17,044 nt of DNA from NCBI GenBank assembly GCA_019323555.1, contig JAHWHC010000052.1, positions 1 through 17,044 on the forward strand. Direction: 5' to 3'. The notes beneath the pieces were generated by a model. It was not told where the DNA came from. It did no database searches and saw only the letters and a program-made list of their open reading frames with translations. Shown here piece after piece: positions 11,269 through 17,044 of the stretch. The translations under genes and the position numbers were made by a program. Source of the stretch: Candidatus Woesearchaeota archaeon (GTDB taxonomy: Archaea; Nanobdellota; Nanobdellia; Woesearchaeales; ARS49). The stretch's first letter is position 1. The number at the start of each line of letters is the position of its first letter.

Positions 11269-11886
11269 TTGAAAAAAAGCTGGTGGATAGTGTTATTTTT
11301 AGTGCTGTGCCCTATTGTATTTGCGTGCAGCGACCCCTTGGATGGAAAGACATACACAACAGACCAAGAATTCTGCAACAAGAATTATTACCTGCCTGAC
11401 GGAATCATAGTTGGTGCAGACAGTGTCGTGATTGACTGCGGCAATGCTGTGCTTAGGGGAGATTTCAAAGGAACAGGGATACTTCTGCAGAACAGGAAAA
11501 ATGTTGAGATAAAGAACTGCAACATTGTCAATTATAATGTGGGATTATCCTTAGTCAATACAGAAGGGGCAGACATACACGACCACAACCTGTTGAGAAA
11601 CTATGTAGGGATACGGCTGGAGGACTCTGCACAGAACCATTTCTATGAAATAAGAGATGTAAGCATACAGAGAGAGATACGAGACGTATTTTCAACAGGA
11701 AACCACGTCAAATACACCAATAAAAACCTAGAGGGAGATTTCTGCAGGCACAACAGCTGCAATGAGAGAACAGAGAGAGAAACACCAGTATTTCCACTAT
11801 TGACCTTTCACCAGGCAACACTAGAAGAGATACTAAAAGAAGCAATAAGAAAATGGATCAGCATGGATTCACATTCTCTACAATAA
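11269..11886 (+). CDS. Beta-helix surface protein, shorter paralogue
   Basis: A 205-residue exported paralogue of the preceding protein. Signal peptide 1-19, then LDGKTYTTDQEFC...YLPDGIIVGADSVVIDCGNAVLRG, aligned with LDGMRITNDTTFC...DVPNGIFIEADNVTLDCGTAVLRG upstream, and the same further rungs. CRHNSCNER corresponds to CFENLCNEE. Beyond this the sequences part: it lacks the Lys/Glu spacer and transmembrane anchor, ending instead in a short helix read through the 3' end of the converging pilin gene. It may be secreted or a truncated duplicate. The start is a TTG with GAGGTG 6 nt upstream; there is no in-frame ATG near. Confidence 0.83.
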   Translation: MKKSWWIVLFLVLCPIVFACSDPLDGKTYTTDQEFCNKNYYLPDGIIVGADSVVIDCGNAVLRGDFKGTGILLQNRKNVEIKNCNIVNYNVGLSLVNTEGADIHDHNLLRNYVGIRLEDSAQNHFYEIRDVSIQREIRDVFSTGNHVKYTNKNLEGDFCRHNSCNERTERETPVFPLLTFHQATLEEILKEAIRKWISMDSHSLQ

Positions 11887-12346
11887 CTCCCTGATCTGTG
11901 CAAGGTGTCAAGGCACCTGCCCTAAGAACCATAGGAGTAAGCTTAACCTGCCTTATCTGGCCTACTGGATTAAAGCGGAACATGACTTTCTTTGCATCAC
12001 CAACCAGCATAGGAGCATCTAACGCAGATTCCCTAGTCGCGATGCCGTCTGTACCAACAATCCTTGCATGAATGTCATAGATCTCTGTATTAGGGCCGTT
12101 CTCAACAAAAGCCTCTATAACATCATCCCTTACGCAAATCTGAGGAACGCCGCTGATCTGTATTATCTTAATAAAAGTTGCATCGCAGCCAGCAACAGTC
12201 TCTTGCGTGCCTTTCACGAACTCTGCCTTTTCCTCAATATACGCCTCTCCCCAGCTCATGACAACAGCGCCTAAAGCTATGGAGAAAATAATTAGCAGAA
12301 TAGTGGCTATAAGTGGTGAGACAGCTTTTTTACTGCGAAACATCAT
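11858..12346 (-). CDS. Type IV pilin-like protein (class III signal peptide)
   Basis: A 162-residue exported protein. The N-terminus FRSKKAVSPLIATILLIIF followed by SIALGAVVMSWGEAYIE is the archaeal pilin signature: charged residues, a class III prepilin peptidase site (probably after Ala8), then SPLIAT and a long hydrophobic helix that packs in the filament core. The rest is a beta-rich head with four cysteines and an NGPNTEIYD segment typical of archaeal pilin-like heads. A membrane prepilin peptidase would cleave it; no peptidase or assembly ATPase gene is in the window. GGTGA before the ATG fixes the start; a second Met follows directly. Its 3' end overlaps the converging beta-helix gene by 29 nt. 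Confidence 0.9.
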   Translation of the reverse strand: MMFRSKKAVSPLIATILLIIFSIALGAVVMSWGEAYIEEKAEFVKGTQETVAGCDATFIKIIQISGVPQICVRDDVIEAFVENGPNTEIYDIHARIVGTDGIATRESALDAPMLVGDAKKVMFRFNPVGQIRQVKLTPMVLRAGALTPCTDQGVIVENVNPC

Positions 12347-12349
12347 TTA

Positions 12350-12390
12350 TCACCTTTTTTTAATATTATACAAATACTTATTTATAAGCT
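12350..12390 (-). promoter_or_regulatory. Promoter and ribosome binding site of the pilin gene
   Basis: On the minus strand AGCTTATAAAT (12380-12390) is the TATA box and GGTGA (12350-12354) the ribosome binding site, 3 nt before the ATG. The preceding minus-strand A7 tract (12355-12361) continues the leader. Confidence 0.55.
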
Positions 12391-12412
12391 TTTTCTTTTT
12401 AAATTGGGGCAA

Positions 12413-12422
12413 ACTTTTTATA
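12413..12422 (+). promoter_or_regulatory. TATA box of the HIT operon
   Basis: ACTTTTTATA is centred about 27 nt before the ATG at 12446, so the mRNA is probably leaderless. The same AACTTTTTATA core is found before the minus-strand gene at 14615. Confidence 0.6.
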
Positions 12423-12445
12423 TTGGACACAAATAGGATAACATA

Positions 12446-13231
12446 ATGAATCAAGAGAACATGACCCCAGAGCAGATGGCTGCCATGGCAAAGCAGCAAT
12501 GCATATTCTGCCAGATAGCAGGAGGCAAGGTCGCCTCCAGGAAAATATATGAAGATGACAAAGTAGTAGGAGTATTGGATATTAATCCAGCAAATCCCGG
12601 ACATGTTTTACTTATCACCAAAGAACATTACGTTGTGATGCCGCAGATACCAGACGATGTTGTTGCACACATCGGCATGGTTGCAAAAGGAATTTCTCAC
12701 GCTTTACTAAGAGCTTTGAAGGCTCAGGGAACTACAATCTTTGTTGCAAACGGAGTTGCAGCAGGCCAACGGGCGCAGCACTTCATGCTTCACATAATAC
12801 CAAGAATGGAAAACGACGGAATCGGAATAGAACCTCCTGAACACAAGATAAGTGATGCTGATTACAAGAAAATTTTAGCTGCACTAAAGCCAGGCATAGC
12901 AAAAACACTGGGAGAAGAAGGTGCAGAGGAAGAAGAGCCTGAAGAAGAGGAAACAGAAGAGACTGAAGAGAAAGCTGAAGAGCCTGAAGAAGAGGAAGTT
13001 GAGGAACCAGAAGAAGAAGAGCCAGAAGTAATTGAAGCAGAAGAGATCGAAGAAGCAGAGGAAGAAGAATCCTTAGAAGAAGCTGCAAAAAAAGCAGCAA
13101 AAAAGAAGGCTAAGAAGAATCCAAAGAAAAAAGCAAAGAAGAAGGCCAAGAAAAAAGAAGAGCCTGAAGAAGAGATAGATGAAGAGAGGCAGAAGCTTGA
13201 CCAGATAGCAGGCATGCTGACAGGACAATAA
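12446..13231 (+). CDS. HIT-family protein lacking the catalytic His, with long charged tail
   Basis: A 261-residue cytosolic protein. Residues 19-120 are a HIT domain: C19-x2-C22 and H61 as zinc ligands, KIYEDDKVVGVLDINPANPG, NGVAAGQ, and QHFMLHIIPR at 111-120. HIT hydrolases use H-x-H-x-H, whose central His is the nucleophile for nucleoside phosphate transfer; here it is H112-F-M114-L-H116, so the nucleophile is Met. Either activity is lost or the protein only binds nucleotides. Residues 155-215 are nearly all Glu with some Pro/Val, and residues 216-237 nearly all Lys/Ala, then a short acidic end: an unusual disordered tail. It starts a three-gene operon; the next HIT gene begins one base after the stop. 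The TATA spacing indicates a leaderless mRNA. Confidence 0.9.
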   Translation: MNQENMTPEQMAAMAKQQCIFCQIAGGKVASRKIYEDDKVVGVLDINPANPGHVLLITKEHYVVMPQIPDDVVAHIGMVAKGISHALLRALKAQGTTIFVANGVAAGQRAQHFMLHIIPRMENDGIGIEPPEHKISDADYKKILAALKPGIAKTLGEEGAEEEEPEEEETEETEEKAEEPEEEEVEEPEEEEPEVIEAEEIEEAEEEESLEEAAKKAAKKKAKKNPKKKAKKKAKKKEEPEEEIDEERQKLDQIAGMLTGQ

Positions 13232-13232
13232 A

Positions 13233-13757
13233 ATGGGGAAAAAATGCGAGATTTGTGAAATAATCAAATCAAAAAAAGGAAAAGTGTATGAAGATGACAA
13301 GATATTCGCATTCCTAGCCCTGAACCCTGCATCAACTGGCCACGTCATCATCACATCTAAAGAGCATTATCCTATACTTGAACAGATACCGGACTTTATT
13401 GTGGGAGAATTATTTGCAAAAGCAAACAAGATATCAATGGCTGCATTTGAAACCATAGGCGCAGAAGGAACCAATCTCCTGATGCAGAACGGGGTTGCAG
13501 CAGGACAAAAACACAATCACGCAATACTGCACATCATTCCGCGAAGAGAGAAAGACGGCCTTAACCTGATGTGGCAGCCAAGACAGCTTGATGAAGAAGA
13601 GATGTCAACAATAGAGCTGAAAGTCAAGAAAGAGACAGAAGGGATAGGAGCATTTGAACAGGAAGAAGAAAAACCAATAGAGGTAAAAGGCCCTGAAAAA
13701 ATAGAGACAGGACCTGAAGAAGATTACTTACTTAAACAGCTGGAGAGATTGCCTTGA
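13233..13757 (+). CDS. HIT-family protein lacking the catalytic His (second copy)
   Basis: A 174-residue cytosolic paralogue of the preceding HIT protein. It has C5-x2-C8, H45, KVYEDDKIFAFLALNPASTGHVI, NGVAAGQKHNH and LHIIPR. The histidine triad reads H96-A-I98-L-H100, so here too the central nucleophile is replaced, by Ile. The C-terminal 60 residues are acidic and Glu-rich but lack the long Lys/Ala block. The pair may form a heterodimer, since HIT domains dimerise. It starts one base after the upstream stop and its own stop overlaps the next start (TTGA). Loss of the same residue in both copies argues against a random mutation. Confidence 0.9.
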   Translation: MGKKCEICEIIKSKKGKVYEDDKIFAFLALNPASTGHVIITSKEHYPILEQIPDFIVGELFAKANKISMAAFETIGAEGTNLLMQNGVAAGQKHNHAILHIIPRREKDGLNLMWQPRQLDEEEMSTIELKVKKETEGIGAFEQEEEKPIEVKGPEKIETGPEEDYLLKQLERLP

Positions 13758-14134
13758 GTTCTGAAGAAAACATAGCATGCATAGTTATGATGCCGGCAGT
13801 GATGCGCGAAGCATGGCGAGAACCTGATAAAGTAGAGGATGCAGAGGCCTTCCTACGGACCTGCACAGCGTATAGTTCAGAGCTAGAGAGATTTGCATAT
13901 TCAGAAGAAAAAAGAGAACAGGAATTCTACGAAAGATTCAGGAACTTCCTAAGCAGATACAGCCCGATATTCCAAAAAGACTATGCATTGATTGAATTCA
14001 TAACAGATGAACAAATAGAATATGCACTTGAACAAGTAAAAGAAGCAAGAAACGCACAATTAGCTGAAAAACTAACAGGCACAGTAAAAGCTAAGCAGCT
14101 TCCTGTAAGACCGTCTGTTTCTCACAAAACTTAA
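13754..14134 (+). CDS. Small acidic helical protein, third gene of the HIT operon
   Basis: A 126-residue protein of unknown family, mostly helical with many Glu/Arg/Tyr pairs (LERFAYSEEKREQEFYERFR) and a Lys-rich end. No membrane segment. The TTG start at 13754 overlaps the upstream stop and has GGAGA 7 nt before it; the first in-frame ATG, at 13787, would remove 11 residues. The translational overlap indicates it works with the HIT proteins. The last 44 bases overlap the converging gene at 14091-14615. Confidence 0.7.
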   Translation: MSSEENIACIVMMPAVMREAWREPDKVEDAEAFLRTCTAYSSELERFAYSEEKREQEFYERFRNFLSRYSPIFQKDYALIEFITDEQIEYALEQVKEARNAQLAEKLTGTVKAKQLPVRPSVSHKT

Positions 14135-14615
14135 GAATCTCATGGGCGCGTGCCTTTAATCTTTTAACATGAAGTGCCTTGATGGAATTAGGGAGATACG
14201 CGTATTCTGCATGCGGCAGGTATTCCTGCTTAAAATTGTCTGCAAGAATTTTAAACTGCTCCTTGCCAGGACCACAATATGAATCAACAAGCGCATCAAC
14301 CATAGGAGTAAAACCTCCATTAAGCCACACAAAATTACTTCTCTTCAAGGCATTACCATAAACAGCATAATCCCAGAACTCCCTGCCATGCGCCTCAAAC
14401 ATTGCATTTGCCCAAGGCTTTCTTTTATGCTCATGATCATCAAAATCATCAATAATATACGGCAGGCTCAAGAATCTCTTGAATTCATGCAAATGCCAGC
14501 TCACATCACCATTGAACAAAGACTCATCAACCTCTGGAACAGAAGCATATTCAGAAGGAATTATTTTTATTATGTGCGGGTCATTAGCTACAACTTCTGC
14601 AATATTACCAGCCAT
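14091..14615 (-). CDS. Hypothetical cytosolic protein
   Basis: A 174-residue protein of unknown family, rich in aromatic residues and His (WHLHEFKRFLSLPYIID, REFWDYAVYGNALKRSNFVW, EYLPHAEYAYLPN). It reads as an alpha-helical globular domain with no signal peptide or membrane segment; a final Lys/Arg-rich helix (HVKRLKARAHEILKFCEK) ends it. The TATA box 28 nt before the ATG suggests a leaderless mRNA. Its 3' end is antisense to the end of the HIT-operon third gene over 44 bases. Confidence 0.75.
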   Translation of the reverse strand: MAGNIAEVVANDPHIIKIIPSEYASVPEVDESLFNGDVSWHLHEFKRFLSLPYIIDDFDDHEHKRKPWANAMFEAHGREFWDYAVYGNALKRSNFVWLNGGFTPMVDALVDSYCGPGKEQFKILADNFKQEYLPHAEYAYLPNSIKALHVKRLKARAHEILKFCEKQTVLQEAA

Positions 14616-14638
14616 TTTAAGAAATATAAGTAAAGAAA

Positions 14639-14650
14639 GTATAAAAAGTT
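14639..14650 (-). promoter_or_regulatory. TATA box for the gene ending at 14615
   Basis: On the minus strand AACTTTTTATAC sits about 28 nt before the ATG at 14615; an A/T-rich spacer without Shine-Dalgarno follows. Confidence 0.5.
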
Positions 14651-14656
14651 AATGAC

Positions 14657-15007
14657 TTATCTGTGCAGTTCATATTTATCAAAGAACTGCTCCAGCTTTT
14701 GCCTGTCTGCAGTAAAGAGATTGTAGACATGATGCTCGTTAAGAGGGCCTTCTGTGACCTCTCTATACTTATTCCGCATAAATGCTGCCACATCAAACTG
14801 CAATTCATATACGTTCCTAGCGCCAGACAACTCTTTCAATAGAGCAACGTCTGCTCCTGCTGGCAGAGCAACAGGGCGCCAGTCTTTATCCGTCTCAATA
14901 CAGAATGCGACTGTGGCTTTATTTGTCTCTTTTGGTGCTGTTGGTATCTCTACTGGAGCTTCTGCTATAGCAACTGCTTCGTCTAATCCAATCATTCTTT
15001 CTGTCAT
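14657..15007 (-). CDS. Hypothetical cytosolic protein
   Basis: A 116-residue protein of unknown family. An acidic, Ala/Pro-rich N-terminus (1-30) precedes a probable alpha-beta core with ATVAFCIETDKDWRPVALPA and KELSGARNVYELQFDVAAFM, and a helical end (ADRQKLEQFFDKYELH). The ATG at 15007 is chosen over an in-frame TTG at 15013 because GGTGAG at 15014-15019 lies 6 nt before the ATG but directly abuts the TTG. It lies 41 nt upstream of the next minus-strand gene, which has its own promoter. Confidence 0.72.
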   Translation of the reverse strand: MTERMIGLDEAVAIAEAPVEIPTAPKETNKATVAFCIETDKDWRPVALPAGADVALLKELSGARNVYELQFDVAAFMRNKYREVTEGPLNEHHVYNLFTADRQKLEQFFDKYELHR

Positions 15008-15013
15008 CTTCAA

Positions 15014-15054
15014 CTCACCTTTACCCTCGAAAAAACGGGGTTCGTTTAAAAAGG
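15014..15054 (-). promoter_or_regulatory. Promoter and ribosome binding site of the 116-residue gene
   Basis: On the minus strand CCTTTTTAAAC (15044-15054) is the TATA box and GGTGAG (15014-15019) the ribosome binding site. The 15055-15080 spacer separates it from the opposing promoter. Confidence 0.5.
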
Positions 15055-15080
15055 TTATGGTTTTTGAGAGAAATAAACAG

Positions 15081-15092
15081 CTTTATATATTA
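15081..15092 (+). promoter_or_regulatory. TATA box of the lipoprotein at 15112
   Basis: CTTTATATATTA is centred about 26 nt before ATG 15112. The expected leaderless start at 15112 excludes the longer in-frame reading from 15064. Confidence 0.6.
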
Positions 15093-15111
15093 CATTCAAT
15101 TACCTTTTTTC

Positions 15112-16038
15112 ATGAAGAAAATAATCATATTAACAATCATATTGATTCTACTGACTTCTTGCGTTGTTATTGAAGAGGTTCCTTCAGAAGAAGAGCCTGT
15201 AAAAGAAGAAATTGTCAAAGAGGCAGTTAAAGAAGAGCCGCCTCAAGAAGAGCCTGAAGTAAAGCGGATAATCAAGATTGAGAAGAATCTGCCTCTGGAA
15301 AATCCTATTCCTGAATTTTTAGATGCACTGCCAGAAGGATACTGGTATTACACGGTCAATAATAAAGTAGAGGCAAAAGTGTTCAAGGACTGGAGAGCAA
15401 GCATGTGGAGAGAGGTCAGCAGGAAATGGGACCTTGCAAAATGGAACCCCTCCACCAAAGAAGTCTATGTATTATTTGGAGAGATATCTGATTACGGACT
15501 GTCTAAGGTAAGAGGCAATGGAACAGGAAGCATTGATGAGACACACATGGCTTACATGAAGATACCTATGGAGGCATATCCTTATAGCCCTGTAGACTGG
15601 ATGAAGATGTTTGAAAATGGAGTTCCTGTAAAAAAAGACACTGCCAATCAAGTGCTTCATGTTGAGGACAGATATTACAGCTCAAATTTATCGTTAATCT
15701 TTGAGAAAGAGAATGGCGAAGGGGCAATATTACGATTTGATAACAAGTACAGAGTTCCTGTAGTTGTTGAGAGAACATTTGAGGGAGCTACTGTTGAGAA
15801 AATACAGTTCAAGTTTGATACTGTTGTGTATGACGAGCTGAACAGAAGGACGAAAAAAATTACTGCTGACCTGGTTGAGATGCCTGAAGAATATGTAGTA
15901 TTAACTGAAGCTGAAGCAAGAGCTTATGTAAAAGGAGAGTATTACAGGGATCCTTTGCAAATAAATCCAATCATCATGCTTGAGCAGGTAAAACAAGTGT
16001 TTGCATACAGAGAAGGAATGCCTAAGGCGACATATTAA
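15112..16038 (+). CDS. Lipoprotein with Glu/Pro-rich linker, unknown fold
   Basis: A 308-residue exported protein. Lipobox LLTSC with Cys at residue 17 after a MKK start and hydrophobic core; residues 18-45 are a Glu/Pro/Val/Lys spacer (SEEEPVKEEIVKEAVKEEPP) that holds the folded part away from the membrane. The rest is a mixed beta-rich domain with many aromatic residues (GYWYYTVNNKVEAKVFKDW, RYYSSNLSLIFEKENGEGAILRF). I do not recognise the family. The TATA box spacing sets the start at 15112 and makes the mRNA leaderless. The gene lies next to a membrane-anchored regulator that is transcribed from its own promoter. Confidence 0.85.
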   Translation: MKKIIILTIILILLTSCVVIEEVPSEEEPVKEEIVKEAVKEEPPQEEPEVKRIIKIEKNLPLENPIPEFLDALPEGYWYYTVNNKVEAKVFKDWRASMWREVSRKWDLAKWNPSTKEVYVLFGEISDYGLSKVRGNGTGSIDETHMAYMKIPMEAYPYSPVDWMKMFENGVPVKKDTANQVLHVEDRYYSSNLSLIFEKENGEGAILRFDNKYRVPVVVERTFEGATVEKIQFKFDTVVYDELNRRTKKITADLVEMPEEYVVLTEAEARAYVKGEYYRDPLQINPIIMLEQVKQVFAYREGMPKATY

Positions 16039-16050
16039 TTCTACAAAAGC

Positions 16051-16060
16051 TATTTATACT
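16051..16060 (+). promoter_or_regulatory. TATA box of the gene at 16083
   Basis: TATTTATACT is centred about 27 nt before the ATG, so the mRNA is probably leaderless. Confidence 0.55.
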
Positions 16061-16082
16061 ATTAAATATTAGTATATATCTT

Positions 16083-16901
16083 ATGCGGTGGGTATTGCTT
16101 ATTGGGATATTGTTGGTATTAACAACAAGTGTTTCTGCATTAGAAATTGATAAGTATAACGCTGTTTATAATTTAGTTGATGACAAGGCAGTTGTAGAGG
16201 TCGAGATTATATTTTCTGAAGAAATTACAGGAGAGTTTAACCTTAGTTTACCAGAAGATTACACTGCACTGACTGTTTATCTAGATGATTCGCAAAAAGA
16301 ATTTGACGGAATGCTTGAAAATGTTACAGCCATAAAATATAATTATATCACCCAGGATGTGATTGATAAAACTAACTTCTTGATGAACCTGCAATTAGGG
16401 TATGCTGTCAAGGAAATGGAGATAAAGCTTGTCTTGCCTTCAGGAGCCCTGCTGAAAAAGCCACTGCACAAGCAAGGAGGCTCAATATACCCAAAGCCAA
16501 CAGAAACTGATACAGACGGCAGAAGCTTGATATTTATCTGGGCTGATAAAGATGTGGAGCAGGATGAAGAGATTGCGATATTTGCCCAGATAGAGCCAAA
16601 AAAAGATTACCGCGGCTGGATTGCATTGATAATATTATTGCTAGTGCTATTTCCAGTGATATATTTTGCTTACCCGCGAAAGATAAAGCAAGTTAAGAAG
16701 ACTGAAAAACATCTTAAAGAAGATGAAGAGCAGATAGTCACGATACTTGAGAGGAAAGAGGGAGAGTGCGAGCAGGGCACATTACGGGTCATTACTGGAT
16801 TTTCAAAAGCACACCTCTCACGGCTTCTAAAGGAACTTGAAGAAAGAAAAGTAGTTCATAAGGAGAAAAGAGGCAAGAAAAACATAGTATTCTTGAAATA
16901 A
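16083..16901 (+). CDS. Membrane-anchored winged-helix regulator with extracellular domain
   Basis: A 272-residue protein in three parts. Residues 1-19 are a signal peptide (ending SVSA); 20-178 an extracellular beta-sandwich-like domain (YNLVDDKAVVEVEIIFSEE, GEFNLSLPEDYTALTVYLDD, ending with DEEIAIFAQIEPKK); 179-197 a transmembrane helix (WIALIILLLVLFPVIYFAY); 213-271 a cytosolic winged helix-turn-helix with a recognition helix TGFSKAHLSRLLKELEE and a basic wing (EKRGKKNIVF). This layout matches archaeal membrane-bound MarR-like regulators (COG2512 type), which could carry an outside signal directly to DNA. The partner signal is unknown. The TATA box 27 nt upstream fixes the start. Confidence 0.9.
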   Translation: MRWVLLIGILLVLTTSVSALEIDKYNAVYNLVDDKAVVEVEIIFSEEITGEFNLSLPEDYTALTVYLDDSQKEFDGMLENVTAIKYNYITQDVIDKTNFLMNLQLGYAVKEMEIKLVLPSGALLKKPLHKQGGSIYPKPTETDTDGRSLIFIWADKDVEQDEEIAIFAQIEPKKDYRGWIALIILLLVLFPVIYFAYPRKIKQVKKTEKHLKEDEEQIVTILERKEGECEQGTLRVITGFSKAHLSRLLKELEERKVVHKEKRGKKNIVFLK

Positions 16902-16947
16902 GGCCTCTGGAACAATAGGGAACTGTAATAAGGTTGTTTAGGGCTTG

Positions 16948-16953
16948 TTTTTT
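16948..16953 (+). terminator. Possible T-tract terminator
   Basis: A T6 run lies 47 nt after the stop, followed by an imperfect CTGAA/TTCAG hairpin (16958-16973). It could end the transcript of the winged-helix gene; the evidence is modest. Confidence 0.3.
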
Positions 16954-17025
16954 GATTCTGAAGCAGTGTTTCAGTGACAATAACTAAGTAGTTTCTAATC
17001 TATATAGGTAATATGAAGTTTAAAT

Positions 17026-17044
17026 GGAGGTATAACAAAATGAG
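17026..17044 (+). CDS. Start of the next gene (partial, first codon only)
   Basis: GGAGGT (17026-17031) precedes an ATG at 17040-17042 by 8 nt, and a TATA-like CTATATAGG stands at 17000-17008. The window ends two bases after the start codon, so only the ribosome binding site and start are visible. Confidence 0.45.

Noticed and set aside
13085..13165. AAGAAR-rich tandem-like repeat
   Set aside because: It is simply the codon pattern of a Lys/Ala tail in the first HIT protein; no regular unit with conserved spacing like a CRISPR or satellite.
15008..15013. TTG start for the 116-residue minus-strand protein
   Set aside because: The ribosome binding site GGTGAG directly abuts the TTG, whereas the ATG at 15007 has normal spacing.
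15064..15111. Longer reading frame for the lipoprotein from 15064
   Set aside because: The TATA box at 15081-15092 lies inside this stretch and the lipoprotein signal begins cleanly at 15112.

Overview
The window looks like part of a small archaeal genome, most likely a DPANN-type lineage (Woesearchaeota/Pacearchaeota-like; this placement is inference). Direct signs are TATA boxes about 25-27 nt before leaderless starts, GGTGA/GGAGG-type ribosome binding sites, an archaeal class III signal-peptide pilin, two tRNA genes interrupted next to the anticodon, a stand-alone AsnC ligand-binding domain, a membrane-anchored winged-helix protein and many short secreted Cys-rich proteins and lipoproteins. 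Genes are tightly packed and AT-rich with much AGA/AGG arginine. No rRNA, CRISPR array, transposase or integrase was found.

Layout. 1-1191: the tail of a Cys-rich protein, a small leaderless gene and a divergent DUF4013 membrane protein. 1254-5047: the most unusual part, a six-gene co-directional cassette behind a promoter flanked by two inverted copies of a 13-mer. It encodes two small helical proteins, a Lys/Tyr-rich protein, an HEXXH metallopeptidase-like protein that shares a TTHxDYxQP motif with the preceding protein, a 24-residue microprotein joined by an ATGA overlap, and a 618-residue protein that reads as degenerate nucleotidyltransferase, intact-looking nucleotidyltransferase, HEPN-like domain and further helices. 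5051-5673: two related small minus-strand genes with matching leaders. 5762-7780: a CBS-pair/zinc-ribbon protein coupled to acylphosphatase, then a membrane-anchored protein and a lipoprotein with a beta-propeller blade signature.

7836-9302: tRNA-Leu(TAA) with a 29-nt intron, a TIM-barrel sugar isomerase-like gene and an AsnC-domain gene on the minus strand, then a tRNA-Thr(GGT) gene with an intron and abnormal D and T loops, preceded by a truncated copy of its own 5' end. 9356-12346: cell-surface genes (lipoprotein, membrane-anchored proteins, two tandem beta-helix proteins and, on the opposite strand, a type IV pilin). 12446-14134: an operon of two HIT-family proteins, both lacking the catalytic central histidine, plus a small acidic protein. 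14091-17044: two unrecognised minus-strand genes, a lipoprotein, a signal-peptide/transmembrane/winged-helix regulator, and the start of the next gene.

The genes do not form one recognisable pathway. The clearest functional units are the nucleotidyltransferase-HEPN/peptidase cassette, the tandem pseudo-HIT operon, and the set of exported proteins with the pilin.
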